Source of the DNA: Rhodobacterales bacterium UBA5972
Lineage (GTDB): Bacteria; Pseudomonadota; Alphaproteobacteria; Rhodobacterales; Rhodobacteraceae
Reading direction: 5' to 3'
NCBI GenBank assembly: GCA_002430125.1
Contig: DJBQ01000029.1
Coordinates: 14,324-22,496 of the forward strand
DNA: 8,173 bases
The translations under genes were made by a program, and so were the position numbers. Below the pieces are notes generated by a model, which made no database searches, was not told where the DNA came from, and was given only the letters and a program-made list of their open reading frames with translations. Every line of letters begins with the position of its first letter. Position 1 is the stretch's first letter. Below are positions 1 to 6,043 of this stretch, piece by piece.

Positions 1-137
1 CGGCCATCAGCGACACAAACTCCGCCGCTATCGCATTCCACGCAGGACTTGGATATAATAAGGCCGGCCACCTGCCCCAGGTCGGGCGAAAATTCGACTG
101 TTGGTTTGATCTCGTTTTGATGCAAAAAATCCTTTAA
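1..137 (+). CDS. GNAT family N-acetyltransferase, C-terminal fragment (5' end outside window)
   Basis: An open frame enters at the left edge (first whole codon at position 3) and stops at TAA 135-137, giving the last 44 residues of a protein. The visible text includes SDTNSAAIAFHAGLGY, then GHLPQVGRKFD, W, DLVLMQKIL. This is the typical end of the phosphinothricin/amino-acid N-acetyltransferase branch of GNAT: the alpha-4 helix and 'hxxLGF/Y' turn, then the last strands with the 'xxVGRKFxxWxDLVxMQ' ending. Members move an acetyl group from acetyl-CoA to a small amine in the cytosol. The acetyl-CoA loop and substrate residues lie upstream, so the substrate cannot be named. The next gene starts 40 bp downstream on the same strand with no terminator between, suggesting co-transcription. 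The family call is firm; any substrate name would be a guess. Confidence 0.88.
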   Translation, partial: AISDTNSAAIAFHAGLGYNKAGHLPQVGRKFDCWFDLVLMQKIL

Positions 138-177
138 CCTGCCCACTCACGGCCCTTGCTTTTAGAAAACACCACCT

Positions 178-858
178 ATGTCCCTTTGGTCCCGCATCGC
201 AGACGCCATTTCAGCCCTTGCCCAAGGTGAAAGCCTTGCAAGTGTTTTTGAACAGTTGCGCACCCCACCCGAACGTTCAGTTGCATTTGCAATCGCAGTG
301 ATCGCGTTGGGGGCCAAAATGGCCAAAGCCGACGGTTTGGTCACCCGCGACGAGGTCGCCGCCTTTCGCGAGGTTTTTTCGATCCCGCCAGAAGATGAAG
401 CACGCGCGGCACAGGTTTTCAATCTGGCACGCCAAGACACTACCGGCTTTGAAACCTATGCGAGATCAATTGCCGATATGTTTGGCGGCAATCCCGTGGT
501 TTTGGAAGACTTGCTGGAAGGCCTGTTTTTCATCGCGTTGGCTGATGGGGAATATCACCCAAAAGAAGACGATTTCATTCACAAAGTCGCGCAGATATTC
601 AAAATGTCCGAACGACGGTTTCGCACCCTGCGCACCCGTTTCGCCCCCGAAGCGGTCGCCGATGCCTATGAGGTTCTTGGGGTCGATCCAGACACCCCGA
701 TTGCCGATATCCGAATTGCCTGGCGGCAGGCGGTGCGCGACACGCATCCCGACCAGATGATGTCGCGCGGCGTTCCGCCCGAAGCGATTGCGCTGGCCAA
801 CCGCAAACTGATTGCAATCAATCAGGCATGGCAAGAAATCGCAGGCAAAGCCAACTGA
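178..858 (+). CDS. TerB/J-domain co-chaperone (DjlA/DjiA-like), soluble
   Basis: This 226-residue protein has a TerB-like helical domain at about residues 33-155 and a short J domain at about 162-224. The TerB part carries two paired acidic motifs, ADGLVTRDE (51-59) and ADGEYHPKEDD (122-132). The J domain has the helix-I motif YEVLGVDPD (164-172) and the HPD tripeptide at 190-192. HPD is the residue set by which J proteins stimulate DnaK ATP hydrolysis, so a DnaK co-chaperone role is expected. Unlike E. coli DjlA there is no N-terminal membrane segment; the start MSLWSRIADAIS is an amphipathic helix, so the protein is probably cytosolic. No clear Shine-Dalgarno precedes ATG 178, but the start fits relatives as I recall them. 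It sits 40 bp after a GNAT gene, and its TGA overlaps the next ATG (TGATG), implying translational coupling to the downstream hydrolase. Clients are unknown. Confidence 0.9.
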   Translation: MSLWSRIADAISALAQGESLASVFEQLRTPPERSVAFAIAVIALGAKMAKADGLVTRDEVAAFREVFSIPPEDEARAAQVFNLARQDTTGFETYARSIADMFGGNPVVLEDLLEGLFFIALADGEYHPKEDDFIHKVAQIFKMSERRFRTLRTRFAPEAVADAYEVLGVDPDTPIADIRIAWRQAVRDTHPDQMMSRGVPPEAIALANRKLIAINQAWQEIAGKAN

Positions 859-1889
859 TGCGGATCGCAACCTATAATATCGAATGGTTTGCCAATCTGT
901 TTGGCGACGACAATACGCTGTTGATTGATAACAAATGGTCCTCGCGCTACAAAATCACCCGCGCCCGCCAGATCGAAGCGATTGCGATGGTTCTGACAAC
1001 AATTGACGCCGATGTTATCTTGGTTGTCGAGGCACCAAACACCGGCAACCATCAATCCAGCAAGGCCGCGTTGGAACATTTCGCACACCGGTTTGATTTG
1101 CGTACAAACAAAGCACTTGAAGGTTTTGCCAGCGAAACCCACCAGGAAATCACCCTGCTTTATGACCCGAAAGTCACCGACGCGCGGCATGACCCGATCG
1201 GTGCGCCGGTCGATGATAACTCCCCCGATGCGGCGCCAAGATTTGATGCCAGCCTGAAAGTGGACCTCACCGTCGATTTGGTGGCAGAAACCATCACCTT
1301 TTCCAAACCACCACTGGAAGTTGCCCTGACACCTCACAAAGGCAGCCCCTTGCGCCTGATTGGTGTGCATGTGAAATCAAAATCCGCAAACGGGGCCACA
1401 TCGCGCGCCGACGCCGTCAGGCTGGCAATCGAGAACCGCCGCAAACAGTTGGCCCAATGCATCTGGATCCGCCGCCGGGTGATTGGCCACCTGAATGCGG
1501 GTGAACCCGTTGTGGTTCTGGGCGACTTTAACGATGGACCGGGGCTTGATGAATATGAAAAGCTGTTTGGCAGTTCCGGGGTCGAGGTGGTTCTGGGCAG
1601 CGACTCCGGCGCCGATCACCGACTTTACGACCCCAGTGCCGTCAAAACCCTGTCGCCACGACCACAAGCCCAGCCAACAACCTCGCGGTTCTACTTGTCC
1701 GATCAAAAACGCTATCTGAACACCTTGCTTGATTTCATCATGGTTTCGCCGGATCTGCGGACCCGCGCCAAGAAGTGGAAAATCTGGCATCCGTTTGACG
1801 AACCGACATGTTACGATGATCCTGAATTGCGCGAGGCTTTGCTGGATGCGTCAGATCACTTCCCGGTGACATTAGATATTGACCTATAG
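858..1889 (+). CDS. Endonuclease/exonuclease/phosphatase (EEP) superfamily hydrolase
   Basis: This 343-residue protein has the complete EEP (DNase I-like) metal-dependent catalytic set: RIATYNIEW with N7, VVEAP with E58, GVHVKSK with H171, GDFND at 222-226, LDFIMVS with D292, and the terminal SDHFP with H334. The family cleaves phosphodiester or phosphomonoester bonds in DNA, RNA, inositol phosphates or phospholipids using Mg2+; the substrate cannot be read from sequence. No signal peptide or membrane segment is seen, so it is probably cytosolic. I chose ATG 858 because MRIATYN is the canonical start of the fold. An in-frame ATG at 828 would add ten residues and a longer overlap. ATG 858 overlaps the upstream stop as TGATG, with only a distant AGG (843-845), so translation probably depends on re-initiation. 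Residues about 113-160, between the catalytic strands, are longer and acid/proline rich and may be a lineage-specific substrate loop. Confidence 0.9.
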   Translation: MRIATYNIEWFANLFGDDNTLLIDNKWSSRYKITRARQIEAIAMVLTTIDADVILVVEAPNTGNHQSSKAALEHFAHRFDLRTNKALEGFASETHQEITLLYDPKVTDARHDPIGAPVDDNSPDAAPRFDASLKVDLTVDLVAETITFSKPPLEVALTPHKGSPLRLIGVHVKSKSANGATSRADAVRLAIENRRKQLAQCIWIRRRVIGHLNAGEPVVVLGDFNDGPGLDEYEKLFGSSGVEVVLGSDSGADHRLYDPSAVKTLSPRPQAQPTTSRFYLSDQKRYLNTLLDFIMVSPDLRTRAKKWKIWHPFDEPTCYDDPELREALLDASDHFPVTLDIDL

Positions 1890-2065
1890 GGCCTTAAAAT
1901 CGCGACAGTAATCCCCATGTGTATAGCAACAGAAACCATCGCGTTTGCGGGGCTTTCGTCCTCAGGGTCTTTGCTCGCTACATCAAAAACCCTGGCGCAT
2001 CTTGCAGTCCCCCCTTGCATGCCCTTATGCCAGAGGTTCCATTCTCTGACAAAGGCAGGCCTTTC
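1890..2065 (+). promoter_or_regulatory. pepF leader with three inverted repeats
   Basis: This 176-bp gap holds no gene I can support. It contains three consecutive inverted repeats. The first has arms 1963-1973 and 1984-1994 (11 bp with one C-A mismatch, 10-nt loop). The second has arms 2031-2035 and 2044-2048 (CAGAG/CTCTG, 8-nt loop). The third has arms 2051-2056 and 2059-2064 (AAAGGC/GCCTTT) directly before ATG 2066. The third arm pair covers the only Shine-Dalgarno-like AGG (2057-2059) in or beside its loop and could influence access to it. None is followed by a T run, so these are not classical terminators. A pepF promoter probably lies here, but I see no convincing -35/-10 pair. CCTATAGG, an 8-bp palindrome at 1883-1890, overlaps the upstream stop codon. 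Confidence 0.4.
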
Positions 2066-3901
2066 ATGTTCACATTCCCGTCCCTCGCTCCGGAAATTCG
2101 GTTTGACGCAAAAAACTCCGGCGCAGGCGGCGAATTCGGTGACTTACCGGAATGGAATCTCGACGATCTTTATCCCACTGCCGATGGCCCCGAGATCACC
2201 CGCGATCTTGGCTGGCTGAAAGGCGAATGTGCGGCTTTTGCTACGGATTACGAAAACAAGCTGGCCGATCTTGATGCTGCCGGAATGCTGACCTGTATCC
2301 AGCGCTACGAGCGTATTCAAAGCATCGCGGGCCGGATCATGTCATTTGCCGGTCTTCGGTACTACCAGAACACCATCGACCCGGATCGTGCCAAGTTCAT
2401 GGCAGATATGCAGGGCGCGATCACCGATATGTCCACGCCGCTGGTGTTCTTTTCGCTGGAAATGAACCGGCTGGAAGACGCGCAGCTTGACGGTTTGCTT
2501 GGCGCCAATCCTGCTCTCGCCCGGTATAGACCGGTTCTGGACCGGATGCGCGCAATGAAGCCGCATCAATTGTCCGATGAACTGGAAAAATTCCTGCATG
2601 ATCAATCGGTTGTCGGCGCAACGGCGTGGAACCGGCTGTTTGACGAAACCACCGCCGCGATGACATTCGCGGTCGATGGCGAAGACCTTAACCTTGAAAG
2701 CACCCTGAACCTTCTGACCGATCCCGACCGCGCAGTGCGCGAAAAAGGCGCGCGCGCAGTGGCCAAAGGGTTTGCTGATGACCTGCCGCTGTTTGCACGC
2801 ATCACCAACACGCTTGCCAAAGAAAAAGAGATCGAAGATCGCTGGCGTCACCTGCCAACCCCGCAAGCTGGCCGCCATCTGGCCAACCATGTGGAACCCG
2901 AAGTGGTCGAGGCGCTCAGAAACGCCGTGGTCGCTGCCTATCCGCGCCTGTCGCATCGGTATTACGCCCTGAAAGCCAAATGGCTGGGGCTTGAGAAACT
3001 GCAGGTCTGGGACCGGAACGCCCCATTGCCGCAATCGGACAATCGCATTGTCGATTGGGCGACCGCACGCAAAACTGTGCTCGAAGCTTACGGCGCGTTC
3101 GATCCTGAAATGGCCCACATCGCCACGCCGTTTTTTGACAAAGGCTGGATTGATGCAGCCACCAAACCCGGCAAAGCCCCCGGTGCTTTTGCGCATCCAA
3201 CCGTTACCGACGTGCATCCTTACGTGATGCTGAATTACCTCGGAAAACCGCGCGACGTGATGACCCTGGCACATGAACTGGGCCATGGCGTGCATCAGGT
3301 TCTGGCGGCGGCACAAGGCGAATTATTGTCCTCAACCCCGCTAACCCTGGCCGAAACCGCCAGCGTGTTCGGCGAGATGCTGACCTTCCGCAAACTGCTG
3401 GACGAAGCCCTCGATAAAGGTACGCGCAAAACCCTGCTGGCTGGCAAGGTCGAGGACATGATCAACACCGTCGTGCGCCAGATCGCGTTTTATGATTTTG
3501 AATGCAAACTCCACGCCGCACGGGCCGAAGGCGAGTTGACGCCTGACCAGATCAACGATCTGTGGATGTCCATACAGGCCGAAAGCCTTGGGCCGGTGTT
3601 TGAATTCATGGATGGCTACGAGGTCTTCTGGGCCTATATCCCGCATTTCATCCACTCACCGTTTTACGTTTACGCCTATGCCTTTGGCGATGGTCTGGTG
3701 AACGCGCTTTACGCCGTCTATCAGGATGGAACGCCGGATTTTCAGGCCAAATATTTTGACATGCTCAAGGCAGGCGGCGCAAAACACCACAAAGAACTGC
3801 TGGCCCCGTTCGGCCTTGACGCCTCGGACCCGAAATTCTGGGACAAAGGCCTGTCGATGATTGAAAGCATGATTGACGAGTTGGAGGCGATGGAAAGCTG
3901 A
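2066..3901 (+). CDS. pepF: Oligoendopeptidase F, M3 family zinc metallopeptidase
   Basis: This 611-residue protein matches the M3B oligoendopeptidase F family in length and architecture. The N-terminal motif LPEWNLDDLYP (27-37) opens the helical region. The zinc site is HELGH at 403-407 (H403, H407 ligands; E404 catalytic) with a third ligand most likely E430 in LTLAETAS. The C-terminal segment with HSPFYVYAYAFGDGLV (530-545) supplies tyrosines that in this family contact the substrate. Members cut short peptides (roughly 6-20 residues) in the cytosol; no signal peptide is visible, so a housekeeping peptide-recycling role is likely. The frame stays open back to 1919, but the upstream residues are cysteine- and proline-rich without family likeness. 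ATG 2066 has AGG six bases upstream and gives the expected start; ATG 2027 lacks a ribosome-binding site. It appears to be its own transcription unit and converges on the methyltransferase/TPR gene. Confidence 0.95.
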   Translation: MFTFPSLAPEIRFDAKNSGAGGEFGDLPEWNLDDLYPTADGPEITRDLGWLKGECAAFATDYENKLADLDAAGMLTCIQRYERIQSIAGRIMSFAGLRYYQNTIDPDRAKFMADMQGAITDMSTPLVFFSLEMNRLEDAQLDGLLGANPALARYRPVLDRMRAMKPHQLSDELEKFLHDQSVVGATAWNRLFDETTAAMTFAVDGEDLNLESTLNLLTDPDRAVREKGARAVAKGFADDLPLFARITNTLAKEKEIEDRWRHLPTPQAGRHLANHVEPEVVEALRNAVVAAYPRLSHRYYALKAKWLGLEKLQVWDRNAPLPQSDNRIVDWATARKTVLEAYGAFDPEMAHIATPFFDKGWIDAATKPGKAPGAFAHPTVTDVHPYVMLNYLGKPRDVMTLAHELGHGVHQVLAAAQGELLSSTPLTLAETASVFGEMLTFRKLLDEALDKGTRKTLLAGKVEDMINTVVRQIAFYDFECKLHAARAEGELTPDQINDLWMSIQAESLGPVFEFMDGYEVFWAYIPHFIHSPFYVYAYAFGDGLVNALYAVYQDGTPDFQAKYFDMLKAGGAKHHKELLAPFGLDASDPKFWDKGLSMIESMIDELEAMES

Positions 3902-3938
3902 CCCGCCCATCAGCGTTTCAAAAATACTCCGGGGGTCA

Positions 3939-3979
3939 GGCGCAATTTCTTTGATTGCGCCAGGGGGCAGCGCCCCCTG
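3939..3979. terminator. Two abutting GC-rich hairpins after pepF
   Basis: Two perfect stems share their boundary base. Stem 1 is GGCGCAAT 3939-3946 with ATTGCGCC 3954-3961 (7-nt loop). Stem 2 is CAGGGGGC 3961-3968 with GCCCCCTG 3972-3979 (3-nt loop AGC). They lie 37 bp after the pepF stop, between convergent genes, so transcript termination or 3'-end protection is the natural role. Neither is followed directly by a T run on the plus strand. On the minus strand TTTTT (3924-3920) comes 14 nt after stem 1, too far for a textbook intrinsic terminator. A Rho-linked or mRNA-stabilising role is equally possible. The preceding AAAATACTCCGGGGGT (3921-3936) is a string I recall beside gene ends in roseobacters. 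Confidence 0.55.
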
Positions 3980-3983
3980 CCTT

Positions 3984-4055
3984 CAGTTTTGCACCGCAAA
4001 ACTGCCCGGCCCAACGAAAGCGAACGCAGTTCGCGCTTCGGCGGGAGAACCCCGC
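3984..4055. repeat. Three further tandem hairpins (possible REP-like intergenic element)
   Basis: Immediately after the terminator-like pair are three more inverted repeats: CAGTTTTGC 3984-3992 with GCAAAACTG 3996-4004 (perfect 9 bp, loop ACC); GCGAAC 4020-4025 with GTTCGC 4029-4034 (6 bp, loop GCA); GCGGG 4041-4045 with CCCGC 4051-4055 (5 bp, loop 5). The last lies only 7 bp from the stop codon of the minus-strand gene. Five hairpins in 117 bp is more than a single terminator needs and resembles a dispersed REP-type element. That identity is inference; only genome-wide copies would prove it. No open frame with family likeness is present across 3902-4062. Confidence 0.5.
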
Positions 4056-4062
4056 TTGCGCC

Positions 4063-5868
4063 CTATGCCGCCGCCAGCTTCTCTTGCCAGCGTTTGTATT
4101 CCTGATTGTCCGGGTACAATTCCAGCGCCCGACCGACGGCCTTCAGCGCATCACTGTCGCGGCCCTGTTCGGCAAAAGCCTTGCTGATCTGGCGATGCGC
4201 GTTCGGGACATCCGGGTTTAGTTCGATGGCCTTGCTCAGCGTTTCAACCGCCTCATCGACCATCCCTGCCATAATCTGCAAACGCCCTAGTTGCACGTGA
4301 TGCCCAGCATGCGCGGGTGACAGTTCACAGCCCTTGGCCGCCGACGCGACCGCGTCTTCCAACCGCCCCTGCTGTGACAAGGCATTCGCCAGCTGGATGC
4401 GCAACAACGGGTCGCGCGCGTTCAACTCGACCGCTTTGTTAAACTCAGCCTCTGCCGCATCCCAGTCGCGCGCCTTCATCAGGCTTGCGCCAAGTTGGCT
4501 GCGGATACGGTAATCCTCGGGGTACCGCACAACCGCTTCTTGCAGCATCTCAAGCGCGTCGTCCCAGTTTTTATCCACCTTCTTCTGACGCACCGCCATA
4601 TTATAAAACACCCGGCTATGGGCCTTCATATCACCCAACCGGTTCAGCATTTTGGCAGCCCGGTCCTCATATTTACCGCGTGTCATAATGTCGGAGAACA
4701 GCAGCAACCCACGTTCCTTACCGGTTTCATCCAGCACTTTCTCCATCACGTCAAACGCCGCCAAAGCCAGCGGATGCTTGAAATCAAAGCCGAAATTTGA
4801 CGGGTAATCGTTGGATTTCTTTTGCAGCGCGGTGACACCCTTAATCCGCTCGACCTCGTAAATCTCTTTGACCAGCGGGTTGATCGGCGTGTCCGGGAAA
4901 TTCACCACAATCTCGCGGTGGTCAACCTGCACGAACAGATTAGTGACATAGTCCGCCGCCACTTTTGGCAAACCGCCCAACAGATAGGTCCCACCGGTTT
5001 TCACATGTGGATATAGCGCCTCAAGCGTGTCGGTGACCGCACTTGCTTTGCCCTCGCCGTGATCAATCACCACGTCAAAACTGCCGTGATCCTTTAGCAA
5101 GGCCTTGATTGCGGTTTTATTTGGCCGCACAGCCAATACCGTCCGCTTGGCTTTCTTCAGGGTAGTCAGCGCGTCGCTCAACGGGCTGTTTTTCTCGGCT
5201 TTTCCGATTTCCAGCACGGTCAAAGTCCCCTTCGGCAAATCCGCCAACATATTGTCAACCGAGGCTTTCAGGCGGGCTTTCGGCTTGGTCACAGCCACCA
5301 TATTGTGGAACCGTTCCATCGCAAGAATGCTGTCATCGCCATCAAAGTCCTGGAATTTCCGGCTGAAAAACCCAACCGAATTGGGCTGCGTCATCTCAAT
5401 CGAACCACCAAATCGCGGGAAAAACGAGGTTTGCACATCTTCGGCCACATAAATTCCGCCAGGCGCAAGCGTTGGGTATAACAGTTCAAACGAGGTCACC
5501 ACATGCAGGTTCTGGTGGCTGCCATCGTCAATAATGATGTCAAACGGGCCGTGTTCGGCGACCAATTGCTCCAGAAACTCCGGATCAACCTGACTGCCTT
5601 TCAGAATTTGCACCCGCTCGCCCAGATCCATTTCCTTGGTCTGGATGTCGATGCCGATGATTTTACCCTTGGGGAAAAAGTCACGCCAGACCTCAAGAGA
5701 TTCACCACCCCGGTCTGCGTCCTGATATCCACCCACTCCGATTTCTAACAAACGCACCGGTTTTTGCCGCAGATGCTTGAAAAGCTTGTAATAATTCGGC
5801 GTGTAATCGTGATAGCCGAACTTGTCGGTGCCATAGCTGATCGCCAGCTTTGTCAATGGATCTGTCAT
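4063..5868 (-). CDS. MycE-like O-methyltransferase with a decayed second methyltransferase copy and C-terminal TPRs
   Basis: The protein has 601 residues. Residues about 1-195 form a SAM-dependent methyltransferase resembling the mycinamicin/macrocin (MycE-type) sugar O-methyltransferases: SYGTDK (11-16), glycine loop LLEIGVGG (40-47), acidic strand-2 end IGID (71-74), FDIIIDDGSH (109-118) and YVAEDVQTSFFP (140-151). This family methylates sugar hydroxyls and uses Mg2+; the DDGSH and ED acidic residues are present, so this copy looks active. Residues about 205-360 repeat the fold in decayed form, closing with SNDYPSNFGF, which resembles the usual family C-terminus. Residues about 416-587 are five TPRs with 34-residue spacing (starts near 452, 486, 520, 554), a protein-binding solenoid. 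No signal or membrane segment is seen. Start ATG 5868 is set by family alignment and a GAGG site 5 nt upstream, though the frame is open to 6273. A role in methylating a surface or secreted glycan is inference; no glycosyltransferase is in view. Confidence 0.85.
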   Translation of the reverse strand: MTDPLTKLAISYGTDKFGYHDYTPNYYKLFKHLRQKPVRLLEIGVGGYQDADRGGESLEVWRDFFPKGKIIGIDIQTKEMDLGERVQILKGSQVDPEFLEQLVAEHGPFDIIIDDGSHQNLHVVTSFELLYPTLAPGGIYVAEDVQTSFFPRFGGSIEMTQPNSVGFFSRKFQDFDGDDSILAMERFHNMVAVTKPKARLKASVDNMLADLPKGTLTVLEIGKAEKNSPLSDALTTLKKAKRTVLAVRPNKTAIKALLKDHGSFDVVIDHGEGKASAVTDTLEALYPHVKTGGTYLLGGLPKVAADYVTNLFVQVDHREIVVNFPDTPINPLVKEIYEVERIKGVTALQKKSNDYPSNFGFDFKHPLALAAFDVMEKVLDETGKERGLLLFSDIMTRGKYEDRAAKMLNRLGDMKAHSRVFYNMAVRQKKVDKNWDDALEMLQEAVVRYPEDYRIRSQLGASLMKARDWDAAEAEFNKAVELNARDPLLRIQLANALSQQGRLEDAVASAAKGCELSPAHAGHHVQLGRLQIMAGMVDEAVETLSKAIELNPDVPNAHRQISKAFAEQGRDSDALKAVGRALELYPDNQEYKRWQEKLAAA

Positions 5869-6043
5869 ACCTGCCTCGTTTTTGTTTTTGCGCCAGTTTG
5901 CCCAGCGTCGCGTGATAGGACCAGAGTAATGTTTCCAAATCAGAAACAAAACAAAAATCTGAGTCTTTGTGGCCGCACAAAGCCCTTCCGTTTCACCTGC
6001 AAACCCCGCATGTTTGGCGAAACAACCCAAGATCGGAAACATT
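5869..6043. promoter_or_regulatory. Divergent intergenic region with palindrome and A/T tracts
   Basis: This 175-bp region separates the divergent methyltransferase/TPR and dipeptidase starts, so both promoters should lie in it; I see no convincing -35/-10 pair for either. It holds a perfect inverted repeat, CTTTGTG 5965-5971 with CACAAAG 5976-5982 (4-bp centre GCCG). There is also a perfect 10-bp inverted pair of T/A tracts, TTTTTGTTTT 5879-5888 and AAAACAAAAA 5948-5957. A small GTTTC/GAAAC stem lies at 5931-5935/5943-5947. GAGTC at 5961-5965, abutting the palindrome, fits the GANTC site of the alphaproteobacterial methylase CcrM. On the minus strand the palindrome followed 7 nt later by TTTTT looks like a weak attenuator; otherwise it could be a repressor operator. 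Which applies is open. Confidence 0.45.
5870..5877 (-). promoter_or_regulatory. Ribosome-binding site fixing the methyltransferase/TPR start
   Basis: Read on the minus strand, GAGG (5877-5874) and a second AGG (5872-5870) precede ATG 5868, with GAGG 5 nt away. This supports the start at 5868 over the upstream in-frame ATGs, whose added residues overlap the divergent dipeptidase gene and show no family likeness. Confidence 0.7.

Noticed and set aside
828..857. Earlier start for the EEP hydrolase at ATG 828
   Set aside because: The EEP fold begins at the MRIATYN strand; the ten extra residues are just the shifted reading of the co-chaperone end, while ATG 858 forms the usual TGATG overlap.
2000..2065. 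A tRNA-like T-arm (GTTCCATT between CAGAG and CTCTG) upstream of pepF
   Set aside because: The loop is 8 nt, not 7, and no matching acceptor, D or anticodon stems flank it; it is kept only as a small inverted repeat.
1919..2065. Upstream extension of the PepF frame, including ATGs at 1919 and 2027
   Set aside because: The added residues are cysteine- and proline-rich with no M3 family likeness, and neither ATG has a ribosome-binding site.
2342..3316. 324-codon open frame antisense to pepF
   Set aside because: It lies wholly inside a gene with an intact catalytic motif and encodes no recognisable domain; it is a GC-driven shadow frame.
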